DNA from: Chloroflexia bacterium
GTDB lineage: Bacteria; Chloroflexota; Chloroflexia; Thermomicrobiales; CFX8
Assembly (NCBI GenBank): GCA_030431755.1
Contig: JAUIIK010000034.1
Coordinates: 1-41,627, forward strand
Length of the DNA: 41,627 nt
Direction: 5' to 3'
How positions within the stretch are numbered: the stretch's first letter is position 1; each line of letters begins with the position of its first letter. Below the pieces are notes generated by a model that was not told where the DNA came from, ran no database searches, and saw only the letters and a program-made list of their open reading frames with translations. Made by a program: the position numbers and the translations under genes. Of the stretch, positions 8,125-15,653 are shown in pieces.

Positions 8125-9081
8125 CGCGGCTCTGCGGAACTGGTGCGAGACGCTGGCGCCGGTGTGGATGCGGGCGATCGTTTCGCCGATCAGGCCGGCG
8201 ACGGAGAGGACGGTGATCTTCGGGATGCGCTTCTCGGCTGGTATCGCAATCGTGTTGGTCAGGATGATCTCTTTGAGCGGTGAGACGGCCAGCCGTTCGA
8301 TGGCGGGGCCGCTCAGGACACCGTGGGTAGCCAGGGCATAGACGGAGTTCGCGCCACGATCGACACAGACTTCGGCCGCCTGGCAGATCGAGCCGGCGGT
8401 GTCGATCTCATCGTCGAAGAGGATCGCCGTGCAATCGCTGACCGAACCGATCAGGTTGAGCACTTCGCTCTCATCCTGGTTACTGACCCGGCGCTTCTCG
8501 ATGATCGCCAGCGGGCAATCGAGCAGCTCGGCCAGGTTGCGGGCACGTTTGGTGTTGCCCAGGTCCGGCGAGACGACGACCGGATTCGGGACATTACGCT
8601 CCGAGATGTAGTCAGCCAGCTGGTACATCGCCGTAAGCTCGTCGACCGGGATGTTGAAGAAGCCCTGGATCTGCCCGGCATGGAGATCGATGGTGAGGAC
8701 GCGGTCCGCGCCCGACACACCGATCATGTCGGCCAGCAAACGCGCGGTGATCGGGACGCGCGGTTGGTCCTTCTTGTCGGTCCGGCCATAGCCGAAATAG
8801 GGGATGACAGCGGTGATGCGGCCGGCCGACGCGCGTTTGAGCGTGTCGATCATGATCAGCAATTCCATGATCGAATCGGAGACTGGGTTCGAGAAGGACT
8901 GAACGACGAAGACGTCGTTCTCGCGGACGCTCTCGCCAACACGCACGAAGATGTTGCCGTTGGAGAACTTGAAGACATCGGCCCGCCCGGGCGGGATATC
9001 GACGTAGGCGCAGATCTCGCGGGTCAATTCCAGATTCGAATTGCCTCCGAGGATGGTCATCTGATCGTAGTACCTGGCCAT
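8119..9081 (-). CDS. prs: Ribose-phosphate pyrophosphokinase (PRPP synthetase)
   Basis: A 320-residue protein that transfers pyrophosphate from ATP to ribose 5-phosphate, giving PRPP for nucleotide, His and Trp synthesis in the cytosol. Family marks are all present: FSNGNIFVRVGESVRENDVF near residues 39-58, the catalytic flexible loop and ATP site (IPYFGYGRTDKKDQPR), TIDLHAGQIQGFF, and the PRPP-binding loop AILFDDEIDTAGS (usually DDMIDTGGT). Length is normal. ATG 9081 lies 17 bp after the RNase III stop, so the two are probably cotranscribed with the upstream unknown gene. Confidence 0.95.
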   Translation of the reverse strand: MARYYDQMTILGGNSNLELTREICAYVDIPPGRADVFKFSNGNIFVRVGESVRENDVFVVQSFSNPVSDSIMELLIMIDTLKRASAGRITAVIPYFGYGRTDKKDQPRVPITARLLADMIGVSGADRVLTIDLHAGQIQGFFNIPVDELTAMYQLADYISERNVPNPVVVSPDLGNTKRARNLAELLDCPLAIIEKRRVSNQDESEVLNLIGSVSDCTAILFDDEIDTAGSICQAAEVCVDRGANSVYALATHGVLSGPAIERLAVSPLKEIILTNTIAIPAEKRIPKITVLSVAGLIGETIARIHTGASVSHQFRRAAL

Positions 9082-9098
9082 GCGGCGACCCGTCCCTC

Positions 9099-9905
9099 TC
9101 AGTGTGGTCTGGCGTCCGCCTCGATGGCGGCTATGTCGTTGGCGGTGGAGGCCGCCTCGTTGGTGTCGTTTGCCATGCGCTGGAGCGCGTCTTTCGCGGC
9201 CGCCTGCTCGGCAATGCGCTTCGAGCGTCCGTTGCCGCGGCCAATGGGCTCGCCCCGGTGCCGCGCCTCAATTACGAAGACTCGGTCATGGTCGGGGCCC
9301 TTTTCCGAAAGCACGACGTACTCCGGCAGGTGCGTGTCGGACTGCTGGATGGCCTCCTGGAGCAGACCTTTGTAGTTCGTCAGGTCGCGGGTGGAGAGCA
9401 GCCGGTCGATGTCACGGTCGAGGATGCCGTCGACGAAGCCGCGGGTGGACTCGAAGCCCTGGTCGAGATAGAGCGCGCCAAGGAGCGCCTCGAATGCGCC
9501 TGCCAGCGTGCGCTGGCTCACGACGCCATCCTGCACCTCGCCGCGGCCAACGCGCAGCAGGGAGCCAAGCTCCATCGCTGTCGCCCACTCCGCCAGCGTC
9601 TCGCGGCGCACCAGCGTTGCTCGCATCACCGTCAGCCGGCCCTCCGGCAGCGCCGGAAAGCGCCGGTAGAGGTATTCAGCCACCAGAAGATCGAGCACCG
9701 CGTCGCCAAGGAACTCGAGCCGCTCGTTCGATTCGTCGAACTCCGGCTCGGTGTCGCCCGCCGGCTCGTTGAGCAGCGACGAATGAACGAGCGCAAGCTG
9801 GAGCAGGTCAGGGTCGTGGAACCGCAGCCCGAGCGTATCCTCGGCATGCGCGATGCCGGCGGCTGGCTCTACGGCTGCTGACTCAGTCACCCGCGTCGAG
9901 GACAT
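9099..9905 (-). CDS. rnc: Ribonuclease III
   Basis: 268 residues from ATG 9905-9903. It cleaves double-stranded RNA in rRNA maturation and mRNA turnover. The signature NERLEFLGDAVLDL is at residues 60-73, with E64 and D68 as metal ligands. A double-stranded RNA-binding domain fills about 190-255 (YKGLLQEAIQQ...LPEYVV..GPDH...FVIEA, then RSKRIAEQAAAKDAL). The second catalytic motif, usually AD-x-x-EA, reads AGAFEA: glycine 136 replaces a metal-binding aspartate (E139 kept). The start overlaps the upstream gene by 23 bp, suggesting coupling. The open frame continues upstream to 10109, but that part is Ser/Thr/Arg-rich shadow of the neighbouring gene. Confidence 0.92.
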   Translation of the reverse strand: MSSTRVTESAAVEPAAGIAHAEDTLGLRFHDPDLLQLALVHSSLLNEPAGDTEPEFDESNERLEFLGDAVLDLLVAEYLYRRFPALPEGRLTVMRATLVRRETLAEWATAMELGSLLRVGRGEVQDGVVSQRTLAGAFEALLGALYLDQGFESTRGFVDGILDRDIDRLLSTRDLTNYKGLLQEAIQQSDTHLPEYVVLSEKGPDHDRVFVIEARHRGEPIGRGNGRSKRIAEQAAAKDALQRMANDTNEAASTANDIAAIEADARPH

Positions 9906-10323
9906 TGGAGAGCTTGACACTGGCTTGGTCGGCAACTTCTTCGAGCGCATTCCAGTCAACGGATATCGTGTAGATATAGTGGTTGTCGTCGGTCTCGCGG
10001 GCGATTGACGAGGCGAGGCGCGTCCGCACGAGGAAGTTGACCAGCGCGTCGGCCTGGCGGTTGTCCTCTTCGTTGCGGTCGTCGAGCGAGATCGCGTCGC
10101 CACCGGCACGGGTGGCTTCGTAGGCCCGGCGGAGACCGTTGTGAAACGGGCCGGTCATGCGCGCCAGGCGCAGCTCTTCGACGCGAATCGCCCGCTCTTT
10201 GCCCTCGGCTAGCTCTTCCCCACGGTCGGACGCATCCGCGCCGAGGTCAACTAGCTTCTCGTCCTGCCGGGCGAGAAACTGGTTCAAGATATGCTGCATC
10301 AGCTTCTCGACATCGCTGGCCAT
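9883..10323 (-). CDS. Conserved-looking hypothetical protein upstream of rnc
   Basis: 146 residues from ATG 10323-10321, with AGGGGG upstream; a GTG two codons earlier is possible. I recognise no family. It is soluble and acidic, rich in predicted helices (EKLMQHILNQFLARQDEKLVDL; NRQADALVNFLVRTRLASSIA) and ends in a strand-rich region (NHYIYTISVDWNALEEVAD). It lacks signal or membrane segments. It heads the block hypothetical-rnc-prs and overlaps rnc by 23 bp, so coupled expression is likely. A role linked to RNA metabolism is possible from context only. Confidence 0.75.
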   Translation of the reverse strand: MASDVEKLMQHILNQFLARQDEKLVDLGADASDRGEELAEGKERAIRVEELRLARMTGPFHNGLRRAYEATRAGGDAISLDDRNEEDNRQADALVNFLVRTRLASSIARETDDNHYIYTISVDWNALEEVADQASVKLSNVLDAGD

Positions 10324-10361
10324 GCACACTGACCCCCTGCTGGCGCCACCACCTGCGTTCG

Positions 10362-10367
10362 ATTATA
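10362..10367 (-). promoter_or_regulatory. Probable -10 element for the hypothetical-rnc-prs block
   Basis: A consensus TATAAT on the minus strand at 10367-10362 lies about 39 bp before the ATG at 10323. The best -35 match (TTCGTC, 16-bp spacer) is weak. A short perfect palindrome GTCGC-TT-GCGAC lies between them and could be an operator. Confidence 0.5.
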
Positions 10368-10420
10368 GAGGGTTGTCGCAAGCGACGAACAGGAATAATC
10401 GTCAGGGAAAGGCGGGCCGC

Positions 10421-11236
10421 TCAGTCGCCAGCCCCGGCGAAACCCCGCACGAGGGCCGGCTCAGGGCTCTTTGCGCTCCGCGCGCGATGGATGAGCGCAA
10501 TGCTAACGCCGACGCCGAAACCTGCCAGATGTGCCCAATACGCGACACTGAACGGGCGGCCCGGCGCAGCGTAGATCAGCGTTAGCTCAATGATCTGCAG
10601 CGTCAACCAGGCGAGCAACACACGTCGCAAGTTGATGCTCAACCAACGCCCGGTGCGCGGTATCCGCACACGCACGCCGACGCCGCCGGCCACGACGACC
10701 GCCGCCCCGAAGAAGGTCGCGCCGATACCGCTTGCGCCGACCAGCGGCCGGGGTTCGACCGGAAATATCAGCAAGTGGGAAAGCCCGGCAACGACCGCGC
10801 CGGTGACGATGAGCAGCCCGACAGTCCGCCACCCTACGCGCCATTCGAGCGTCGCGCCGACCAGCAACATCAGCGTCACATTCCAGAAGAAGTGGCCGCC
10901 GCTGACGTGGAGAAAGGCATAGGTGATCAGGCGGCTATAGCCCGGCACATCGGTCCAGGCCCAGGCTGTCGAACGCAATCCATAGGTTGCGTTCAGCGCT
11001 TGGGCCTGTGCGCCGCCGATCCAGGTTGCCAGGAGGGTCGCGGTGACCATGAGAGCCGTCAGGGTCAGCGTCGCGACCGCCGGGACATTCGTGCGAGCGG
11101 CCGTCTCGCGAGCAGGACGCAACCAATCGACGGTGTGATCGCGCAATTGCTGCTGGTTGAACCCGATGGTCAAGCTACTGTCCAAGTCCTGAACGTATAG
11201 GCCTACAGTACGCCACTGCCAGTACGAAGGTACCAT
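10421..11236 (-). CDS. Rhomboid family intramembrane serine protease
   Basis: About 271 residues if started at ATG 11236; the frame stays open to 11425, but that extra part overlaps the divergent gene's promoter and looks non-coding. Rhomboids cut transmembrane segments of substrates within the membrane. About six hydrophobic helices are visible, with catalytic Ser in GASGIGATF, catalytic His in YWAHLAGFGVG near the C-terminus, and the N-terminal part of the fold in HFFWNVTLMLLVGATLEWRVG. The start is uncertain: the first membrane helix begins about 45 residues after this ATG. Substrates are unknown. Confidence 0.82.
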   Translation of the reverse strand: MVPSYWQWRTVGLYVQDLDSSLTIGFNQQQLRDHTVDWLRPARETAARTNVPAVATLTLTALMVTATLLATWIGGAQAQALNATYGLRSTAWAWTDVPGYSRLITYAFLHVSGGHFFWNVTLMLLVGATLEWRVGWRTVGLLIVTGAVVAGLSHLLIFPVEPRPLVGASGIGATFFGAAVVVAGGVGVRVRIPRTGRWLSINLRRVLLAWLTLQIIELTLIYAAPGRPFSVAYWAHLAGFGVGVSIALIHRARSAKSPEPALVRGFAGAGD

Positions 11237-11342
11237 ACGTTTGCCGGGATGCAAGGACGGATTGCTTAGCCTCAGGCTGACCATTTTCGAGACCGTCACG
11301 ACACCGCAATACCCGCGCAGCGCCGGCCATGCGCACATATGT

Positions 11343-11372
11343 TCTAGTCGTGCTAGACTCTGTACGTTCAGA
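11343..11372 (+). promoter_or_regulatory. Palindromes upstream of the AlkX-like gene
   Basis: Two adjacent dyads lie 27-56 bp before the GTG start: TCTAG-TCGTG-CTAGA (11343-11357, perfect arms) and TCTGTACGTTCAGA (11359-11372, palindromic except one pair). The second shares the GTACGT core with palindromes at 5110-5128 and 21407-21422. I infer a regulatory site; no clear -35/-10 pair was found. Confidence 0.35.
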
Positions 11373-11398
11373 TCAGACAGGGTGTTAAGGGGGACGAC

Positions 11399-12643
11399 GT
11401 GACGCTCGAACTTTCGATCAAGCAAGCGCGCCGGTTGATGCTAGGAGCGCAACGGCTGGCCGGTCCCGCGCCGAAGCGGCCGACACGCAAACGGATGCTC
11501 GACACGATCCAGCAGATTGGCGTGCTCCAGATCGACTCGATCAGCGTCGTCGAGCGCAGCCACCATCTGGTGCTCTGGAGCCGGCTCGGCAACCACCCGA
11601 CGGAGTGGCTGCACGAGCTGTATTACGAGGAGCGGGCGCTCTTTGAATACTGGTCGCATGCCTGCGCCTTCACGCCGATCGAGCTTTACGGCCCCTTCCG
11701 CCGCAGGATGCTCAACCACGAACGCCTGCGAAGCAAACGGGCGACCGAATGGATCGAGGAGAATCAGGATGTCCTCGACCATGTCGTCGAATTCGTCCGG
11801 GAGCATGGCGCGGTCAGTGCCCGCTCATTCGACCCACCGGAAGGCGCGGAGAAGGCGGAAGCCTGGGCCTGGTACGGCAACAAGCCGACCAACCTGGCGC
11901 TCGACATTCTCTGGACCAACGGCACGTTGATGATCGACCGGCGCGAGGGCTTCCAGCGCTTCTACGATCTTGCCGAGCGCGTCCACCCGGAATGGAACGA
12001 CGCAGCCCACCTGCCGACAGAAGACGAAGCGCTGGACCTGATCGCGACACGCACCTTGCGCGCGCTGGGCGTCGCGACGGCCGCCTGGCTGCCGGACTAC
12101 TACCGCTCGAACTCCGCCTCCGGGTTGATCCCGCGCCGCCGGGCCGGCGAGGTCCTGCAACGCTTGATCGAGCTGGATGTCGCTGTCCCGGCCCGCATTC
12201 GCGGCATCGACGCCGACGCCGTCGTCTGGAAGGAACTCGTCGGCCGACGCATTCCGTTGAGCCGGACGACGTTGCTTTCGCCCTTTGACAGCCTGATCTG
12301 GGACCGCCAACGGGCCGCCGAGCTCTTCGACTTCGACATCAAGCTGGAAGCCTATACCCCGAAGAACAAACGGCAGTATGGGTACTTCAGCCTGCCGATC
12401 CTCTACCGCGACGAGCTAGTTGGCCGGCTCGACTCCAAGGTCCACCGCAAAGAGCGGCTGCTGACGATCAACAGCCTGCACCTGGAGCCTGAATTCATCG
12501 GCAAGGACGATGAGCGCTTCTACGCCTCGCTGGCCGCAACGCTCGACGACTTCATGGCCTTCAACGGGGCGGACGAAACCCGGGTCGAGTGGTCTAACCC
12601 GCCCGAGGCCGCCGGGAAGCTGGAGGCGGCGCTGCGGGATTAG
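11399..12643 (+). CDS. AlkX/YcaQ-type DNA glycosylase (HTH_42 winged-helix family)
   Basis: 414 residues starting at GTG 11399 with AAGGGGG upstream. The family (HTH_42, YcaQ/AlkZ) consists of tandem winged-helix DNA glycosylases that remove alkylated bases and unhook interstrand crosslinks. The N-terminal LQIDSISVVERSHHLVLWSR places a Q-hydrophobic-D motif at Q44-I45-D46; known AlkX/YcaQ-like proteins carry QxD whereas AlkZ carries QxQ. Other family marks are YWSHACAFTPIELY, LLSPFDSLIWDR and FDFDIKLEAYTPKNKRQYGYF. The last codons, CGG GAT TAG, form the first unit of a GGGATTA array, so the 3' end of the gene merges into a repeat. Role in DNA repair is inferred from the family. Confidence 0.88.
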   Translation: MTLELSIKQARRLMLGAQRLAGPAPKRPTRKRMLDTIQQIGVLQIDSISVVERSHHLVLWSRLGNHPTEWLHELYYEERALFEYWSHACAFTPIELYGPFRRRMLNHERLRSKRATEWIEENQDVLDHVVEFVREHGAVSARSFDPPEGAEKAEAWAWYGNKPTNLALDILWTNGTLMIDRREGFQRFYDLAERVHPEWNDAAHLPTEDEALDLIATRTLRALGVATAAWLPDYYRSNSASGLIPRRRAGEVLQRLIELDVAVPARIRGIDADAVVWKELVGRRIPLSRTTLLSPFDSLIWDRQRAAELFDFDIKLEAYTPKNKRQYGYFSLPILYRDELVGRLDSKVHRKERLLTINSLHLEPEFIGKDDERFYASLAATLDDFMAFNGADETRVEWSNPPEAAGKLEAALRD

Positions 12644-12705
12644 GGATTAGGGATTAGGGATTAGGGATTAGGGATTAGGGATTAGGGATTAGGGATTAGG
12701 GATTA
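12636..12705. repeat. Ten perfect tandem GGGATTA heptamers
   Basis: The array has ten identical 7-bp units without a mismatch. The first unit includes the last Asp codon and the TAG stop of the glycosylase gene. It resembles short tandemly repeated repetitive (STRR) heptamers known from cyanobacteria and is G-rich on one strand, so G-quadruplex formation is conceivable. Confidence 0.97.
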
Positions 12706-12726
12706 GACAAGGGAAAACACGAGAGA

Positions 12727-12761
12727 GCCCCCTGGCGCAAGGGTCGCGCCAGGGGGCTTTT
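12727..12761. terminator. Intrinsic terminator between convergent genes
   Basis: A perfect 12-bp stem (12727-12738 with 12746-12757), a 7-nt loop and TTTT at 12758-12761 on the plus strand make a good terminator for the glycosylase gene. On the minus strand the stem is followed by TCTCTCGTGTTTT, so it may also stop transcription from the zinc peptidase gene. Confidence 0.85.
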
Positions 12762-12791
12762 GCCTGCTCGGGGGCGAGGGTGTTGGGCTGC

Positions 12792-12833
12792 TGTTCCCTG
12801 TTCCCTGTTCCCTGTTCCCTGTTCCCTGTTCCC
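12792..12833. repeat. Six perfect tandem TGTTCCC heptamers
   Basis: Six identical 7-bp units (GGGAACA on the minus strand) lie 7 bp beyond the stop of the zinc peptidase gene. Together with the GGGATTA array they flank the shared terminator, each placed just after the stop codon of one convergent gene. Confidence 0.97.
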
Positions 12834-12840
12834 TTAGACC

Positions 12841-13527
12841 CTAGTCCCGCCGCATCCCGAGGACGAGCATGACGTAGTAGAGCAGGGACATGACGGCGGC
12901 GGCGAAGCTGGCGATGTAGGTCCAGGCCGCGGCATTGAGCACCTTGCGGTTCTGGTCGTACTCGGTCCGGTCGACGAAGCCGAGCGTTTGGAGCTCCACC
13001 ATCGCCCGGGACGAGGCGTTGAACTCGACCGGCAGGGTAATCAGCGCGAAGAGCGTCGCCGCGCCGAACATCGCGATCCCGAGCCAGGCCAGCGGCGTCA
13101 GCTGGAGCAGCAGCCCCGCAAAGACAACGATGAAGCCGAGGTTTGAACCGATGCTCGCCACCGGCACAAGAGCGCCGCGCACCTGGAGCGGCACGTAGCC
13201 CTCAGCGTGCTGGAGTGCATGGCCGGCCTCGTGGGCAGCGATCCCCAGCGCAGCGACTGAGGTAGCCCGGTAGACCGGCTCGGAGAGTCGCAGCGTACGC
13301 GAACGCGGGTCGTAATGGTCGGTCAGCTGCCCGGAAACTGGTTCGACCGGGACATCAGAGAGCCCGTGAGAATCGAGAATGAACCGGGCGGTTTCAGCGC
13401 CGGTCATGCGCCGCTGGTTCGGCACCTGCGAATACTTCGCGAAGGTCGATTTAACCCGGTGCTGTGCCCAGAGCATCAAGACGATGGTCGGGGCCATCAT
13501 GATCAGAAATAGAGGATCGAAGAACAT
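12841..13527 (-). CDS. YugP-type membrane zinc metallopeptidase
   Basis: 228 residues from ATG 13527, with AAGGGGA upstream. The family (Zn_peptidase_2, YugP) is a membrane protease of unknown substrate. The zincin motif HEAGH is at residues 99-103 with a following His at 106 (HALQHAEGY). Hydrophobic helices are at the N-terminus (about 5-22), two in the middle (about 120-160) and one at the C-terminus (about 200-223), giving a membrane-embedded enzyme. Typical family segments MTGAETARFILDSHGL and HYDPRSRTLRLSEPVY are present. It converges on the glycosylase gene. Confidence 0.9.
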   Translation of the reverse strand: MFFDPLFLIMMAPTIVLMLWAQHRVKSTFAKYSQVPNQRRMTGAETARFILDSHGLSDVPVEPVSGQLTDHYDPRSRTLRLSEPVYRATSVAALGIAAHEAGHALQHAEGYVPLQVRGALVPVASIGSNLGFIVVFAGLLLQLTPLAWLGIAMFGAATLFALITLPVEFNASSRAMVELQTLGFVDRTEYDQNRKVLNAAAWTYIASFAAAVMSLLYYVMLVLGMRRD

Positions 13528-13796
13528 GTCCGTTCCCCTTCAGCCTATCTAGCATCTAGCATTTGGCGTGCCAGCAACTATTCGATTGTCGCCGATGAAC
13601 TGGCAGCATTTACCAGGCAGACGCGCAGCCTGCCTCCATCAATAATAACGCTCCAGCAGTCATTTTCGTTCCCATCGCGGGGCAGAATCATATGACCACA
13701 TTAGCGCATACCGCACTTCAACTATTACAGTATGCCGCAGATAACGGTAAACTTGCCCTGTGACGCCCCGGTACACTCGTCGGAAGGCCCAATACG

Positions 13797-14852
13797 CTGG
13801 ACACGAGCATTTCTCCCGCGTCAATCAACACGCTGATCGATTCACATGTACTCGCTCTACTTGATCGCATCGAGGAACAGGCGCTGCCGCGCACCGGGCA
13901 GGATCTGCCGCTCTACGGCATCCTGCGCTACCATCTCGGTTATGTCAATGAAGAATTCGAGGCAACGCGGTCGGATCAGGGCAAGCGCATCCGGCCACTC
14001 ATTTGCCTGCTGGCCTGCCGGGCCGCCGGGGGCGATCCGGAACGGGCGATCCCGGTCGCGGCCGCAATCGAGATGCTGCACAACTTCACCCTGATCCACG
14101 ATGACATCCAGGATCAGAGCGACCTGCGCCGGCACCGGCCGACTGTCTGGTCGCTCTGGGATACGGCCCAGGCGATCAACGCCGGCGACGCCCTCTTCGC
14201 GGCCGCGCACATGATGCTGATTCAGAGCCGCGAGAGCGGGCTGCCGGCCGAGACGGTGCTCGAACTCTCGGAGGCGTTGCATGCGACGACGTTGCGGATC
14301 GTCGAGGGGCAGGTGCTTGACCTCGGTTTCGAAGCGCGGCCCGACGTGAGCGCCGACGAGTACCTGACGATGATCAGCGGCAAGTCCGCGGCCATCATCG
14401 GCTACGCCTGCTTCGCCGGCGCGACGGTCGCTGGCGCATCTGACGAGACTGTCAGCCATCTGGCGGAGTTCGGCCGGGCGACCGGCATCGCCTTCCAAAT
14501 CCGCGACGACCTGCTCGGCGTCTGGCAGCCTGCGACGGAAACCGGCAAGCCCGAAGCCGACGACATTCGCCGTCGCAAGAAATCGCTGCCGGTGTTGTTG
14601 TTGCACGACAGCCTCTCGGACCGCGACTGGGAGTCGGTCAGCGAGATCTACCGCCAGGAGGAGCTAACACCAGCCGACGTGGCCCATGTCCTCGACCTGA
14701 TGGCCCGTTACGAGATCCAGCCGCTGGTCCAGCAGCGAGTCCAGCACTGGCACGACATCGCCATTTCACACCTCGAAGCGGCCATTCCGGACCCATCTGC
14801 CCGCGCCGAGCTCTTCGCGCTGGCCGACGCCCTGGTCGACCGCCGAGCATAG
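13797..14852 (+). CDS. Polyprenyl diphosphate synthase with apparent CTG start
   Basis: 351 residues if started at CTG 13797, which has GGAAGG nine bases upstream. The enzyme condenses isopentenyl diphosphate onto allylic diphosphates. The first aspartate-rich motif is D102-D103-x-x-D106 (LIHDDIQDQSDLRR); the second is D237-D238 in FQIRDDLLGVW, with DDLLG in place of the usual DDxxD. GKRIRPLICLLAC and PEADDIRRRKKSLP are further marks. The frame is open from 13764 to 14852 with no ATG, GTG or TTG before 14073, yet the conserved GKRIRP motif lies before 14073, so a start there would destroy the enzyme. ATT 13809 is a weaker alternative. Product chain length cannot be told. Confidence 0.88.
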   Translation: MDTSISPASINTLIDSHVLALLDRIEEQALPRTGQDLPLYGILRYHLGYVNEEFEATRSDQGKRIRPLICLLACRAAGGDPERAIPVAAAIEMLHNFTLIHDDIQDQSDLRRHRPTVWSLWDTAQAINAGDALFAAAHMMLIQSRESGLPAETVLELSEALHATTLRIVEGQVLDLGFEARPDVSADEYLTMISGKSAAIIGYACFAGATVAGASDETVSHLAEFGRATGIAFQIRDDLLGVWQPATETGKPEADDIRRRKKSLPVLLLHDSLSDRDWESVSEIYRQEELTPADVAHVLDLMARYEIQPLVQQRVQHWHDIAISHLEAAIPDPSARAELFALADALVDRRA

Positions 14853-14905
14853 TATCCTTTGGGCAACGCTCCACCCGACACGCACCACCGAACGGAGCAT
14901 TAGCC

Positions 14906-15106
14906 ATGCTGGAGTGGATCTTTTGGCTTGCAATAGCCGGAACGCTCGCGCTCGGATTTCGCTACGCCGTCAACAGGTTCTTTGGACCCGAAGAAGACGA
15001 CAACGGCACGCTCGACAAGACCGAGATACGGATGCAATCAGCGATGCGCTGGTTCACAGCCTTCTGGCCGAACAGCTCGGATAGCCGCCGGAACGGTTCC
15101 AACTAG
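14906..15106 (+). CDS. Small single-pass membrane protein
   Basis: 66 residues from ATG 14906 with GGAG upstream, 53 bp after the polyprenyl synthase stop and probably cotranscribed. Residues 3-22 (EWIFWLAIAGTLALGFRYAV) form one transmembrane helix, followed by a short charged tail (FGPEEDDNGTLDKTE). No family is recognised. The tail composition differs from shadow frames, which supports a real gene. Confidence 0.6.
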   Translation: MLEWIFWLAIAGTLALGFRYAVNRFFGPEEDDNGTLDKTEIRMQSAMRWFTAFWPNSSDSRRNGSN

Positions 15107-15653
15107 ACTCAACTGCAGATACCTCAGGCGCATCGGACATCGAAGCGCCGGGAGAACGTAGGGGTGGGGCTTGTCCCCACCTGGCCACATGACTGCATTC
15201 GCACGCGGACCCAGAGGGCACCCCGGACGAGCCTCACCCCTACGAACTCAACAGGATGAGGTGGCGTCGAACTGTCAATGTTTTCACGGTTGGATCTAGC
15301 CCGACGCGCGTGCCGCTGAAGTCGCGTTCTGAACCTGTTTCGAGCGTGCTTTCACGCCATTTTCTGCTTCGCCAACCTGATGGAGCTGTCATACGAAATC
15401 CGATTGGAGCGTTCCTGTTGCCAGGTTCGCGTCGTCGCAGCTACCAGTGACACCGGAGCCGTACCGTTGTGGGAATCCCTGCCCCTGTAGCTGCGACGCG
15501 ATGCGTCGCCATACCCGCCGCGCTCACTGTCGGCGGATGAGGAACTCATCACCACAATTCCGTGTGACACCATGACCTGATGTGCCTCGCCAAGTGACAC
15601 AGGATCGTCCATGCGCGGGGGTACGGCAGCACGGTGGGAGAAGGGCGTGGCCG
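15107..15653. other. Intergenic stretch with inverted repeats, no convincing gene
   Basis: Small frames at 15256-15450 (plus) and 15352-15612 (minus) have no recognisable content. Two structures stand out. One is an 18-bp imperfect inverted repeat (15157-15174 with 15227-15244, 16 of 18 matching) whose left arm begins a GTGGGG-CTTGT-CCCCAC hairpin. The other is a perfect 12-bp inverted repeat, CGTCGCAGCTAC at 15433-15444 with its complement at 15487-15498. Confidence 0.6.

Noticed and set aside
9906-10109. N-terminal extension of RNase III
   Set aside because: These 68 codons are Ser/Thr/Arg-rich and overlap the upstream gene in another frame; RNase III homology begins after 9905.
11237-11425. 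N-terminal extension of the rhomboid protein
   Set aside because: It covers the promoter region and start of the divergent glycosylase gene and does not resemble rhomboid sequence.
12636-12833. CRISPR array
   Set aside because: The units are directly adjacent 7-mers without spacers, so they are simple tandem repeats.
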